Below are positions 9,401 through 19,683 of a DNA stretch of 64,000 nt, piece by piece; position 1 is the first letter of the stretch; every line of letters starts with the position of its first letter. The stretch comes from Zhengitettix transpicula (Eukaryota > Arthropoda > Insecta > Orthoptera > Tetrigidae), in contig CM073590.1 of NCBI GenBank assembly GCA_037074705.1, forward strand, positions 165,104,746 to 165,168,745, in the 5' to 3' direction. A model generated the notes under the pieces. It had not been told where the DNA came from. It did not search any database and saw only the letters and a program-made list of their open reading frames with translations. Made by a program: the position numbers and the translations under genes.

Positions 9401-12357
9401 CAAGTTTGATCAAACATTAAATGCGTACATGTTCGAAATCCAGTTTAATCCAGAGAGACGGCTACCGAGGTCTCCGCATCTGACTGTGACAAGCGTACTT
9501 TATATACCTGAGTTATGGTTATTGTGGCAATAAAAAATGTTATATTTTTAAAAAAAAATTAACATAAAAAACTGGGTAAAGAATTTCTCTCCCCGTTACA
9601 CTACAGTACTACAGTACTACAGAAATAAACTTACCTTGCGAAGTTGGAGCGATGACGAATTGCTGGTGGACCTGTTTTAACAGCTTTTTCAGCGGTCTCT
9701 GCAAAGGTCAGGCAGGGAACCTTGACCCGTCGACAGAGCACATGCGAACAATACACCTGCAGAAAGCGAAAGCGTCATGAACAGTCAGTATCATATTAAT
9801 CGCCTCGAGGCTGTGTGACATATATTTACTCTTTATAGCACTGAAATATACGACGAGAAATGAAGTCTTTTATGGGAGAGTCAGGAATTGCGCAATCGGC
9901 AATTTAATAACGTAAAGAAACTAAGGATTGTTTGAAGTCCTTCATGTGGGATTCATAGCCGGTAAAGTTCTGAGCTTTACACACGGCCCATTCATCGTGT
10001 TTACAACTCTACCAATTACGAACTCGTCAAACTTTACAGACAGGCTGAGAGAGACGATAGCCATATTTGTTAGCAAACTGAACACATCACAAAATCAGGT
10101 TAATGCGTGGTCTACGACCAGTTCAATGAAGGCATCACATTCTGAAAGTTAGGCACCCAAAGCAATTCCACAAATATAACTATATTTCTTAGTTATTTTC
10201 CTACGAATTATTAACATATCCAATAAATAAATGTTTTAGTAAAAAAAAATCCGGTTTAATCAAAATTTGACATTATCTTGGTTGGTTACATCGTCATCTT
10301 TGTGATTACTACATGCAATAATAAAATCGTGAATCGACGTAGGAAATTGTGTTGAAGATCACCCTGAATGGAATAATCAAAATAGAATTTTTTTTATAGA
10401 ACCTCATGATTTTTAACTTACCAGGAGATGTACGGAATATGTACAGATGACTCCTATGATTATCGTGGCAATTGTGCCGAAGACAAGGCCGCTGTTCTTA
10501 ATGGCACTTGGCATAGCTAAGATTCCACTACCAAGACTACTCTTCAGTAAGTGAGCCATTGCTCCATAGTCGCTGTTGAAAGAAACAAAATGAACATCAG
10601 TTCTGACAGTTGACAGTCGTCAAAGCATTAGGAACTAAATTTTCTTTTTCAGGTGTTAACTATTTACAAACGCGAAGAAAAATTAACTTTAGGGTCATAA
10701 ATACGTAGAAGTTCCTTAAAAAATAAATAGTAGTCGTGACATTTATCGTTCGTCTTTAAAAATATTAATTACATTAATTTATGCTCGTGAATCATACCTG
10801 TTCGGATTTTCCGGGTTTCTCGCTGCGAACGGATCATAGTCGTCGGCTCCGGATTCCAACTTCTCCCTGAAACATAGGCAACAAAATACTACATTATCTT
10901 GGAATTAATTTAGGTTTTGAATCTACGCCACTGAGACCCATCAATTTATTTACGTACATGCTTGTGAGAGTAGAATTTGGAACAAATTATAAATGCAACA
11001 CTACAACATAATACTCATTAAAATTTACTTGCAAGTGCTGATGTTCTTTAATCGATAGTTGATACTCAATAATGTTATAAATATATTTTTAGTAATGCAA
11101 ATATATATATTTAATTCATCGAATAGCAAGAAGATAGCGTCCATTGCTCTTCGTTAATCGAACTACTCGGAAGTTTCGTTCAACTCTTTCCAGCATATCG
11201 AACTGTATGTTGGCGACAGTTTGACGAACGTTGTTCTTCAGGTGAGGCAAATTCCTAGGACGATCGTTGTAAACAAGTGATTTTAGATACTCCCATACAA
11301 AATAATCACAGGATGGGGGGGGGGGGGGCTAAATCGCCTCTCAAGAAAATGAGGCGTCCTGCGCCACAACAAATTTGTTAGGCTAAATATTTAGTTCTTC
11401 ATGAAGGATTCGCCTCACAGAACGGGCGGACAACCCAACAGCAGCTGCATGTTTGTGGGGAGAGCACTGAGGGGATCGCAAAACAGAAAGCATGTCAATG
11501 TTTTGGAATGACCTTGCCGTTGATGGAAGGCCAGTTTTTTTTCTTAAAATCACCAGTTTCCCAGAAGTTGTTAACCCATGAAACAATCGACTATTGACCG
11601 AGAAGAACACCACCACGCAATATTGAAATGGGTAGGGAATGCACGTTGCGTGGCCATGATTGAGCGTTAGGAAAGTATGCGTCGACAACGAACGCGATCT
11701 CTACCTTCGTCCTGATGCTAACTAGACCAATCGGAACTACAACTTCACGCTCCGCTGTTTGGAATGTGCCTACCCTCACCCTCCTCGGAGCAACCATCGT
11801 TCTAGGGCGCCTAATTCAAATAAGCACTACAATCTTCCCCACCCTGGACAACATGTGCACGGTAGTTTTGTCACGAGGTATACGATATTTCGGCGTGAAG
11901 AGAAATAATGACCTCAACAAACTTAATATCGTGCATAAACTTTTAGATAACTACTTGTTTTAAGAATGGTTTGACTTGTGACTCCGAGTGTTCCACGCAA
12001 GTAAAAGCAAAGCGTCTAGCATATCAAAGATAGAATTTTAATTAACCAGAAAACAGAAAAACTGTATCTGAGCTATAAACCAATGTATTTAGATTCAACC
12101 TTCTAATTTCTGAAACTACAGATTAATAATACATACACGATAGAATATTTTTCAGGATTAATATTAATGTGTTTATTATTGTCACTTACTTAGAGGAAAA
12201 GTTGGCCATATCCAGTCCTGACTCAACTGATTTGTTTGCCACCTTGGTGTCGTCCGTCACTGTTGCTGCTGCAAATAAAAATCGCTTTGAGACAAAGATA
12301 CAAATTTCTATACTTCACAATACAATTTTTGCGTAACTTACATTGTTTGCTTCCCAT
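3263..12357 (-). CDS. Proton-coupled amino acid transporter-like protein (SLC36/PAT family), 10 coding exons
   Basis: The coding exons on the minus strand are 12357-12342, 12268-12190, 10866-10798, 10572-10422, 9756-9635, 9129-9045, 7489-7208, 5505-5327, 4624-4455 and 3495-3263. They total 1386 bases, which is 461 codons plus a stop. Every intron has GT/AG ends and all phases agree. The protein has a hydrophilic N-terminus (1-58), then about 11 membrane segments near residues 60-80, 83-108, 147-170, 190-205, 208-234, 255-275, 290-312, 329-356, 375-394, 396-418 and 434-457. The family signature GSGILAMP lies at 69-76; FAVEGIGVVLPVENSM spans the exon 7/8 join. Known PAT proteins move small neutral amino acids with protons across plasma or lysosomal membranes; insect relatives include pathetic, CG1139 and CG7888. 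The substrate and exact orthologue cannot be told here. Length is usual for the family and no residue loss or frameshift is seen, so the gene looks functional. Confidence 0.95.
4455..4624 (-). CDS. Transporter exon 9 (residues 328-384, membrane segments 8-9)
   Basis: This 170-base exon encodes LAQVVKLLMAIATIFTYGLQ, then FYVPTEIVVRF, a match to the family's LQFYVP helix. The acceptor is TTTTAACAG; a second AG eight bases on would break the frame. The donor is GTAAAT. The final Val is split with exon 10. Confidence 0.93.
5327..5505 (-). CDS. Transporter exon 8 (residues 269-327, membrane segment 7)
   Basis: This 179-base exon starts VLPVENSMKKPTHFLGCPGV, a strongly conserved PAT motif, followed by one helix and the loop FGEGTESSITLNLPTDE. 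The acceptor is CTTTTACAG and the donor GTGAGT. It begins with a GTG valine codon mid-protein; this is not a start. Confidence 0.95.
5506..7207. other. Transporter intron 7 with island and Penelope-like motif
   Basis: A long intron. Positions 6176-6600 are GC-richer, ending near a plus-strand ATAAA-rich stretch, but have no recognisable protein. A Penelope-like motif sits at 6785-6830 (separate entry). The rest is AT-rich. Confidence 0.4.
6785..6830 (-). repeat. Penelope-like/hammerhead-like motif
   Basis: The minus strand reads GAAGATGACGACCGAG, six to eight A/T-rich bases, then GTCGTTGAAACGTTGCG. GACGAC can pair with GTCGTT, giving a stem closed by GAAGATG and GAAACG. This layout recurs in terminal repeats of Penelope-like elements. 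No reverse transcriptase is seen beside it. Confidence 0.4.
7208..7489 (-). CDS. Transporter exon 7 (residues 175-268, membrane segments 4-6)
   Basis: This is the longest exon: 282 bases, both ends in phase 0. It encodes the DTANFNIRYYILALAPALI region, a helix over LVPFSTMANALISV, a hydrophilic loop with PSPSERNN, and FFSTVIFAVEGIGV. The acceptor is TATTACAG and the donor GTAAGAA. Confidence 0.95.
7490..9044. other. Transporter intron 6, no recognised feature
   Basis: AT-rich intron with no protein fragment, RNA gene or repeat that I can identify. Confidence 0.5.
9045..9129 (-). CDS. Transporter exon 6 (residues 146-174, membrane segment 3)
   Basis: This 85-base exon encodes one hydrophobic helix (NFVDILLLLTYYSMMCVYVV and the rest of the segment), ending IQQ before the donor GTAAGC. 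The acceptor is ATTTCAG. The short exon fits the frame exactly between exons 5 and 7. Confidence 0.93.
9601..9622. repeat. Short tandem repeat of CTACAGTA
   Basis: The 8-9 base unit CTACAGTA(C) is repeated about 2.5 times, just inside the intron next to exon 5. Confidence 0.8.
9635..9756 (-). CDS. Transporter exon 5 (residues 106-145, end of helix 2 and first cytosolic loop)
   Basis: This 122-base exon encodes VYCSHVLCRRVKVPCLTFAE and the hydrophilic stretch that follows. The CSH.LC.R...P.LTF pattern is conserved in PAT proteins. The acceptor is TTTCTGCAG and the donor GTAAG. The last two bases begin the Arg codon completed in exon 6. Confidence 0.93.
10422..10572 (-). CDS. Transporter exon 4 (residues 55-105, membrane segments 1-2)
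   Basis: This 151-base exon contains the family hallmark HLLKSSLGSGILAMP, followed by a second hydrophobic helix. The glycine-rich GSGILAMP segment corresponds to the unwound first helix that forms part of the substrate site in the amino acid/auxin permease fold (family knowledge). The acceptor is TTTCAACAG and the donor GTAAG. Confidence 0.95.
10798..10866 (-). CDS. Transporter exon 3 (residues 32-54, N-terminal tail)
   Basis: This 69-base exon encodes EKLESGADDYDPFAARNPEN and the next two residues. The KLESG...YDPF pattern just before the first membrane segment is typical of insect PAT proteins. The acceptor TTTCAG precedes 10866 and the donor GTATG follows 10798. Codon 55 (Ser) is split across the intron to exon 4. 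Confidence 0.9.
11130..11800 (-). pseudogene. Tc1/mariner-like (IS630 superfamily) transposase remnant in intron 2
   Basis: The minus strand carries a broken transposase. The N-terminal part includes WVNNFWETG and, after a frameshift, LSARSVRRILHEEL, the helix-turn-helix region found in insect transposases with a DUF4817-type head. The middle with the first catalytic Asp residues is missing. The remainder resumes LLWRRTPHFLERRF, then, after a run of 14 C (plus-strand G run at 11315-11328), FVWEYLKSLVYNDRPRNLPH and LKNNVRQTVANIQFDMLERV. Stops and frameshifts make it inactive. It lies in the same orientation as the host gene. Confidence 0.75.
12190..12268 (-). CDS. Transporter exon 2 (residues 6-31, N-terminal tail)
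   Basis: This 79-base exon encodes the hydrophilic cytosolic tail (ATVTDDTKVANKSVESG...). It is entered with one base of codon 6 already used and ends two bases into codon 32, before GTAAGT. The acceptor is a tandem CAGCAG: using the second CAG would begin the exon at 12265 and remove a single alanine without changing the frame. Confidence 0.88.
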
Positions 12358-12415
12358 CGTGCTAGGTTGAAACAGGAAATGTGTCTAGCCAGTCGATAGT
12401 AACTTCACGAAGGGC
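12342..12415 (-). CDS. Transporter exon 1 seen here: 58-base 5' leader and codons 1-5
   Basis: The start codon is at 12357-12355, in a good context (A at -3, G at +4). It encodes MGSKQ plus one base of codon 6. The donor is GTAAGT directly after 12342. An in-frame TAG lies 30 bases upstream, which supports this ATG. A pyrimidine-rich stretch ending in CAG precedes 12415, so the exon appears to start at a splice acceptor. At least one untranslated exon and the promoter must then lie further upstream, at higher coordinates. Confidence 0.82.
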
Positions 12416-13040
12416 CTGAAAAAGAAAGTCGACGTTATCAACCAGTACATGTGAAAGTCACTTCTGTTCAACTCTCTATTTAATCTTTTCAGATTAATAT
12501 ACTACAAACCATTGGATTTGGGTATTACTAAAATTTAACTTAACTACAGAAGTGAGAATTAAGAACTATAATCAGGGCCCAATATTATCATATTACATTG
12601 TATTAATTTAATGAATTTATATTGTGTATAGTTTAGCTTATGGAAACAATAAAATATCCATGCGTACAAAAAGTCAGATTTACGGAAAATATATTAATTT
12701 AAAAAGATACATAATAACCAAAACGACAGGAAATGGATATTTATTTATTGTTAAATTCAATAATTATGTTCACAGTTAAATTGTGTATACAAAATAGACA
12801 CAAAACGCGTCATCAGATGACATTTTGGCTTTAACTTTCAAGGAGAATGATCCGCGCAATTTCTAAATATTTTAAAATACTTTTTATTATATAAAACATT
12901 TTTGGAACTTGTTAATATAATTTCTCCATAACTTCAATAACAGCAAGAAGATGTGTTTATATTCTATGGATTGATTAAATTAGACTCTTTTTTTCTCATT
13001 AATGTATATGTATCACCTAATGAACGAAATGTTGTCTGTC

Positions 13041-13084
<44 letters not shown>

Positions 13085-13380
13085 GTTCACAATAAATGTA
13101 ATTATTGATCTTAACTATATTTTAAATATGCATTTTTCTGACTTATTGTTAATATATTTATTTTTATATTTTAATTTACATATTGGAAAAGTCTCAAATG
13201 GATTATTTTTTGGCTTCAGAGAAATACCAAGATCAGAATAGTCATATATAAAATTATTCAATGGATTTCGTGCTGATGTTAAAGTGGCTTATTCACAGAA
13301 TCACACGCAAACACTGTGTGGTAATATAATTTATTCAAACTTAACTCGTGATATTTTAAAATTATAGGCCTAACCCTACA
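12416..13380. other. AT-rich DNA upstream of the transporter, with a TA microsatellite
   Basis: No coding sequence is recognised. A (TA)n run of about 40 bases lies at 13043-13082. If the transporter has an upstream untranslated exon, this stretch is part of its first intron. Confidence 0.45.
13043..13082. repeat. (TA)n microsatellite
   Basis: About 20 uninterrupted TA units. Confidence 0.95.
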
Positions 13381-13439
13381 AACAATATTGTATTTCACGA
13401 ACATAGATCCTACTTCAATCCTAATAAACGCTTATACGT

Positions 13440-13870
13440 ATTTTAAATGCAGACAAAACTCGCGTTCAGAAGAACCTCAGATTCACTCGGACAACGATTC
13501 AGATGTGGCGCGGCTCGTTGCTGTTACCAGGCACGTTGGCCCCTACTCCTCCAAGAACAATTCATTTCTCGGCCTTGTCTTTCTCGTTGCTTAGCGCATA
13601 AAGCCATCTCTGTCGTTTTCTATAACGTAACTTTCCGAGGTTTGCAGACGTGGTTTACAAATAGCACGTCTACAAACACAACTCAATGCGTGAGCTTCAT
13701 GTTTCGAGGCCGCGACTCTTCCCGTCTTAAGTTGGCGGTCGTGTTCACGATTTTCGACCTTACTCGTTACTGAATCAAGAACCAAAATTCTGCAACACAT
13801 TTCGAGATTAATAATCTGTGTATTTTCAGATCTTCTCCAAACGTTGCGGAGCATTAACGAGTACAATGCT
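13440..13870. promoter_or_regulatory. CpG-rich island, candidate promoter or untranslated first exon of the transporter
   Basis: This block stands out for its many CpG dinucleotides (GGCGCGGCTCG, GAGGCCGCGAC, GGCGGTCGTG) in AT-rich DNA. It lies about 1 kb upstream of the first splice acceptor of the transporter. Open frames of 68-108 codons here overlap on both strands and show no family motif, so I take them as effects of composition. A minus-strand CTG/GTAACA could serve as a donor, but it is weak. Confidence 0.3.
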
Positions 13871-14579
13871 ACAAACTTCGAAAAATACCTTTAATATCTT
13901 AACACAGTGTATTTATTTTCCCACCATTTTATTTTAAAATCGTGAACTGACAGAGGTGCGAAATGTAAACTTTAAATATTGAATCTTTGAGATATTGTCA
14001 CATCAATATAAATAAAATTATTGAAACGAATAACACAAGATTGAGCTAGTTATTAACAGTGCGTTACCCCCTAATTTTTTAAATAAAGTGGAACGATTCT
14101 AAACATTTGAAAATGTCATTAAATATGTATCATAAAATATAATTACATAAGCATGGAAAAACAAATCCATTAAAATTCAATATGTGCAGAAATTTGTGTC
14201 GTATCTAACGTTAAGAATTATTCTGAATCTCATCTATGTATGAAAACAATCTTATGTAAAGTTTCACTCTAATATAGTATGAAATTAAGAGAAAATACTA
14301 ATGGCAAAAAAAAAATTATTATTATAAATAACTGTGACGTGAAAATGAATTGAGGAACGCGATATATAGAAACAGTTAAAAACAATTATACGTTATATAT
14401 TTTCATACAACGAATTATATTGTATAGTTTACAATGTTTTTGAGATTGCTAAGCGAGCTAAACGAGCAGAAATCTATCCACATCGTCCCTATAAATAAAC
14501 AATCAGAAAACACATCGTCTCTATACATAAATGGCACTGAACAAAAAAAGTGGAATTAAGCACAAAATCTAGACAATAC
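13871..14579. other. No recognised feature
   Basis: AT-rich sequence, with nothing I can identify. Confidence 0.5.
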
Positions 14580-14899
14580 TATTGGCTAATTGGAAGAAAC
14601 TCCAAACTTTCAATCACCAACAAACTGCGCGTGGCTCTAAGGTATTAAAGCATTGGATTTGGATCGTGCTCGTGACACAAACATTTTCAGAATATCCAAA
14701 CTCTTCAGAATAAAGAGTTAAGAAATATCATGAATGCCTCCTGGGTATATCCGAAATACCTATCTTCATACGGATCTCGGCTTCCTAACATAAAAGAAGA
14801 AATAAAAATGTATTCTGAGAAACATGGAGCGAAGTTTCACTTTCACGACAATGCTGTGGCCCGACAACTTCTAGACAAAACCTTACCAGAAGACTGAAA
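14580..14899 (+). pseudogene. Jockey-clade LINE, 3' end of reverse transcriptase ORF
   Basis: The plus strand translates YWLIGRNSKLSITNKLRVAL, then a stop and a frame break, then KELRNIMNASWVYPKYLSSY, LPNIKEEIKMYSEKHG and AVARQLLDKTLPED with a stop at 14899. This matches the C-terminal part of Jockey-type ORF2 proteins (GRNSKLS..NKL, LRNI.NAPW, NIP.V.EEI). A TATAAAAG at 14938-14945 and A/T-rich sequence follow. The element is truncated and dead. Confidence 0.8.
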
Positions 14900-15326
14900 A
14901 TGAAATAAAAATCAACTGATCTTGTGTATTGTACAGAGTATAAAAGCAGAGCACAGTGCGTGATTGAAGTGTACATAAATTTCTAGAAGACAACATCGGA
15001 GAGTTTTTAATAATAAAATTAAGGCTTAGTCTTGAAAGACTAATTTTAATAGTTTGCACACTGAATCTATAATAGAAAAAATATAATAAAATTCTAAAGT
15101 TTACTGATAAAATACATTATGAAAGTATATTTATTCAACCGTTAAAGAAACGACGATTTTTGAAAAGAACTTGAAATGAAGCTTAACTTATTATATTTAT
15201 TGCAATGCTTAACATGTAAAATCAGGAAACAATGACCATAAAATAAATCAGGTGTCTTTGTGCTTAATAATAAGTCTACGTAAGTTAATAAATTATAAAA
15301 TTAAATTGTATCGTTCAATATGCGAC

Positions 15327-15620
15327 TATAAAAGCGAAGTCTACAGAAAGAGTCTTCTCTGATTGGTCCAGGTAACGTACCAGGAAACTGATTCTGCTCT
15401 GACGATCCGCAGCGAGAGACTGACCGTCGTCCGAGAGGACCCATTGACATAGTCGGGGCACAAGGAAGTTCCACACTTTACGCAACGTTCAACTTAGCAA
15501 GAAATCGGAGCGCCGCAGTAGGAATTACGCACAGCAGCACCAGATGCTGGATGATAACGAGATTAATCAGTATTCCTGGAGAAACAACTTTGCAAAAAAT
15601 GTAGAGTTGAAGACCCCTTA
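15327..15620. promoter_or_regulatory. TATA-bearing GC-richer island
   Basis: TATAAAAG is at 15327-15334 on plus, followed by a GC-richer 260-base block with a possible plus-strand donor (CCAG/GTAACG near 15371). Read on minus, the same block contains CCTG/GTACGT, another plausible donor. No protein is recognised. It could be a promoter with an untranslated exon for either strand, or a fragment of an unknown element. Confidence 0.25.
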
Positions 15621-16282
15621 AAGCATTTCTTAGAGTGCGTTCTGAATTTCCGCACGCGGACGTACAATCTTACGTAAAAACCCAAGGCTCCTATCAAATA
15701 AAGATGATAAAGCACATTCTCATTGAGAGTAAGAATCTAAAACTTAGTTGAAGCTACAAAGTTAACTTTTAGATGTTTGCATATGAAAATGTATTTTGTT
15801 AAATTTCTGTAGACTATATTTTTTTGTAACATGCAGTCCGTACGTATTTATGTCAAGAATCGATGATGACTGCGAATATAAAATAGCACAAATAATTACG
15901 GAATAAATACGACGAGGATATCTAGAAACAATCGCACGAAGTATGATTTCGTGAGAAATAGTTTAAGTTTCTGATGTTGGCATAAGAAATTTAAAATGAG
16001 AGTGAAACCTTCGCAAGCAGATAATATAGCGAGTGGACTGAGGGAATTTATGCAACCCAAGAATGCATGAGTTATTACAACCACTGGAATATTAACAAGT
16101 CGGTATGAATACCACCCTGAAGTCAGATAAACGGAGAAAATAAGAAAAACCGTAATCCACTTTATAAAGGTGGTAAAACAGTGTGAGCATTTTATAATAA
16201 TGATATGCGAGTATAGTTTGAAATGTATATGTAGAAGGATTGAAAACTCGATAAAAAAACTATGCATTTTCAAATTATTTAC
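15621..16282. other. No supported gene; a 151-codon minus-strand open frame is probably chance
   Basis: The open frame 16351-15896 on minus is rich in hydrophobic residues but has no family motif I recognise. Its start lies inside the ACTAGCT-type repeat, which argues against a gene. Confidence 0.4.
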
Positions 16283-16975
16283 AACTAGCTGGGTGTTCGG
16301 TAAAGCCCGGGTTGTCATAATTAAACTCAAAAACCCAGAATTTGACTCCACTCATTGTTGTTTCTGCGTTATACGTACAACGTCCCTTCCACCTCATCCC
16401 TAAAGGTAGTCAATCATGACGAAAGGGGTTGAAATTATATTATAGAATATCTGGAAAAACACTGTCTATCTCATTGGCCCATGAAAATCCTCTTTCGACA
16501 AGAAATCGGTTATTTGAACATTTTGAAAATTTTCGTCCCCGTTCTTCCCCTCCCCCTAAGGGTTAAACGGAAACTTTAATGTCATAATTAAACTGAGCGA
16601 CATGCATAACCGCGAATTCGATTCCAATCTCGATTGATTTCACGTTATTTTTTGGTGCGTCTCTCCACCCCTAATGGTGCTCCCCTCCCATGCAGAACGT
16701 GTTGAAATTTTACACTCAAAGCATCGGGAGATACACTGTCAATCTCATTGCCCTGAAAAATATTTATCTGACGCAAATATCGGCAGTTTTAGCATGTTTG
16801 AAAATTAGTAGAAAAGTAGTCGTGTAGTACCCCCCCCCCCCCCTAGTGTTTGTTTCCGGTTCGTAAAGAACACATGTAAAAAATTTGGTTTAATTTTCTC
16901 CACAGGTAATAATTTTTATGCCGAATATACAAATAGACAGAAAAACATCCTTATTCATTATATAGATTATAGTGT
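16283..16975 (+). repeat. ACTAGCT-type dispersed repeat (copy 2)
   Basis: This begins CAACTAGCTGGGTGTTCGGT and ends CATCCTTATTCATTATATAG. It matches the head of the copy at 1640-2262 (minus) and shares the general tail. It contains a run of 14 C at 16830-16843 and no coding capacity. Confidence 0.55.
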
Positions 16976-19263
16976 GGCGCAGCACACAAGGCGGTCATAT
17001 GTTGTTACCACGCGGAGGAAGATACGGATAAATAGCAACGTTGCTATCACTGATCTTGCAGATACATTTATAATAAATACATTCTGGCAATTGAGAAACA
17101 AATTGTCGGGACAACTTCAAAAATTACTTTAGTTCTTTGTACGTCGAAGTTATAACTGCCTTTTTGGGTTGTGGAAAACTCTAGTGATCTTTGTTGTGTG
17201 CTGGTTCTGATAATAATTCTTCAAAACACCATTTCTCTAGCTTGAATAAGTAACTCTTGCCTACTCCTTGTGTGATGTCCTTATTTGTATTCGTCACGTG
17301 CCAAATATATTTTACAGAACCACAAAAAGTCTACAGTACTTCTATAAAAAGGGAGCGGATTAATTCTAAATATCCCGCCAAGCGTGATGTTCAAATTGAT
17401 TTAGTGCTCTTTGGCTTATATATAAATTCGAGAAAGTTTTTCTTTTACAATTTAATATTACATAGTATTGAAATTATTTGTCGTTTCTTTCATTGTAGAG
17501 AAATATGAATCGCATCAATAATTAGCTCTAAGAATGATTACAGTAATCTTTACTACTAAGAAAAAAATAATATATTTTCAAGATGTTACAAAAAATATAT
17601 TAACGTATATATGTCCGCATTTTTGTTGGTAGTGCAGACATATATAGTTATGTTCCTTTTCATTCTTCTATATGATAATTTGTCGTGATTTTATGAAATA
17701 ATATTCATATTATAAATCCCTAGCAGCTTATAGCAGTTTATTTTCTAATGTTTACATTTCATGTCATCAGGATTATTTATTCAACAATTTAGTCATTTTA
17801 GGAGAGCAGATTTTTTAAACAAATAGAACTTTTTAAAAATAAGACATTAATAAATAACGCAACAGTTACGTGCTATAGAAATTACAAAATAATTTTGTGT
17901 GAATATAATAATGAAAAATATATTCAGTACCTTTGTCATAATTTCATGTCTAAGTAAAAATTGTTATAAATTAACGTAATTTTAAAACAAAATATTGTAG
18001 TAAAGTATGACATATACTTAACTAATGTTAATTTATTAACTTATTTATCAATCATAATACTACATAGTTGTATACTGCTGACGGCTACTAGTTGTAAGAG
18101 AAATGATTAGCTAGATATCCAATTATATAGTCTGCAGAAATATTAATAAAGATATAATACTATGATATATACTAGTTCACATATTTTTGAGTCTATTACC
18201 AGGAATAAATCAAATAATTTTATTCTAAATTACGAGCTTTTTGATTTTTCATAATTCTGGATGCTTCAAATATATCTATAAACCTTAATTAATCTAATCT
18301 ACCCGCTTTGTGGAAGTTAATATACTGTTTATCACGAGGTACCGAATTGGCGTCGGCAACTTTTCCGTGTCCTGATGCTGACGTCTTATTTAAGAGAATC
18401 CGCAGAACCGTTAATCATGTCGTCCTTGTCGCGTTTCTCGCTTAGTCGAACAAACGTCCCATTTTATGAGTATATTTCGTTACGGTATTGAAATTGTGTA
18501 CTTATTTCTAATTTAATAATTAATATATTCTGGAATGTTACATGTTATTATTTCAGTTTAGTGCAATTTTTCTTATTAAAAATCCTTGCAATTTTAGATA
18601 GAAAATCTTAAAAATTATAACACTAAGATACTCTTTATTCTCAATTTCATGAATCTTAAATGCACAACGGAAGCTTTGCTTAACTCACATTGCAATAATA
18701 GGTGTGCAATCTTATTTTCATATTTCTGCGGTAAATCTAATTTATCGTAAATATCCTTAGATATAAGGCAGTATCTCTACTATTAATCGAGGTATCGTGA
18801 ACGGTGAATTCTTTACGACGGTTCTCGTCAACAAACGAAGCGCTAAACGAAGTATACCGTCTCACAAAAACAAATCTTGTACCAGTAAAATAAACGAAAA
18901 TTGTGTAAGAAATGTTTGTCGTAAATGAAAATGATTACGTCTGTTTATTTGTGACGACGTTGAATAAATATTTTTTTTCTTTCGAAGTATATGGCACCGT
19001 TGGAGGTAATTTCAATAATTTTAGAGTAGAAGATACTAAATTGAAAGCGCCTTTTTCTGGTCACGGACAGTCAATGACACCAGCGGAATTCGCAACAGTT
19101 TTTTTTTAAAAAAAACATTATTAAGTGCAGTTAAACAAATGATGTAGAATAGTATATATTTGTTCCATTCGTGAACGTAATGATTAGTATTGTGATAATA
19201 CGACAGCCACCGAGACTGAGTTGCGGACGCACCCTATTCAAGTCTCATCTTATCCATAAGCTC
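16976..19263. other. AT-rich intergenic DNA, no recognised gene
   Basis: Small open frames at 17257-17508 and 18912-19109 have no recognisable motif. A short inverted repeat (TATATATGTCCGC / GCAGACATATATA) lies near 17607-17645. Otherwise I see nothing. Confidence 0.45.
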
Positions 19264-19267
19264 GACC

Positions 19268-19598
19268 TTTTTTAATTTTTTTTAGTAACACGCTACATGA
19301 GGGTAATCCTCAAGGAATGGGAAAGGCGAGATGCGTAAGGGTAGAGGAAAGTAGCCAAGGGCCCCCGGACTATAGTTTAAGGATCCTACCCGGCATTCGC
19401 CTAAAAGCGGGGCAGGACAAACCTTATAAAACCTGCATCAGGTAGGTCGGGCAGTAGGTACTTGGCCCAGGCCCTTCCGATGGCGGGAGAGAAAATTTTG
19501 CTGTGAGGACGCAGCATTCCCTTCTACGTGCCTCGACCAATTTAGGAGGCTGTTCCAATGGGAACAGAGAACAATTCTTACCATATTTCCAAGCAGTG
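19268..19598 (-). repeat. SINE-like retroposon A, copy 1 (5' truncated)
   Basis: On the minus strand the element ends in an A-rich tail (plus-strand T run 19268-19283). It shares family blocks GGATCCTACCCGGCATTCGC, CCTGCATCAGGTAGGTCGGG and GACGCAGCATTCCC (plus orientation). The 5' third is missing. Confidence 0.85.
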
Positions 19599-19683
19599 TT
19601 ATATAATATATTACTAGGTTTCTTGCCTGCGTTACGCTCAGGTTAGTATCTCCGGTAGATGACTTCAGATAAAAATAGAACAA

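Noticed and set aside
13447..13866. Overlapping 91-108 codon frames on both strands.
   Set aside because: They result from local GC-rich composition; no motif, and open on both strands at once.
15896..16351. A 151-codon minus-strand open frame, hydrophobic, superficially like a membrane receptor.
   Set aside because: No family motif, no splice context, and its start lies inside a dispersed repeat.
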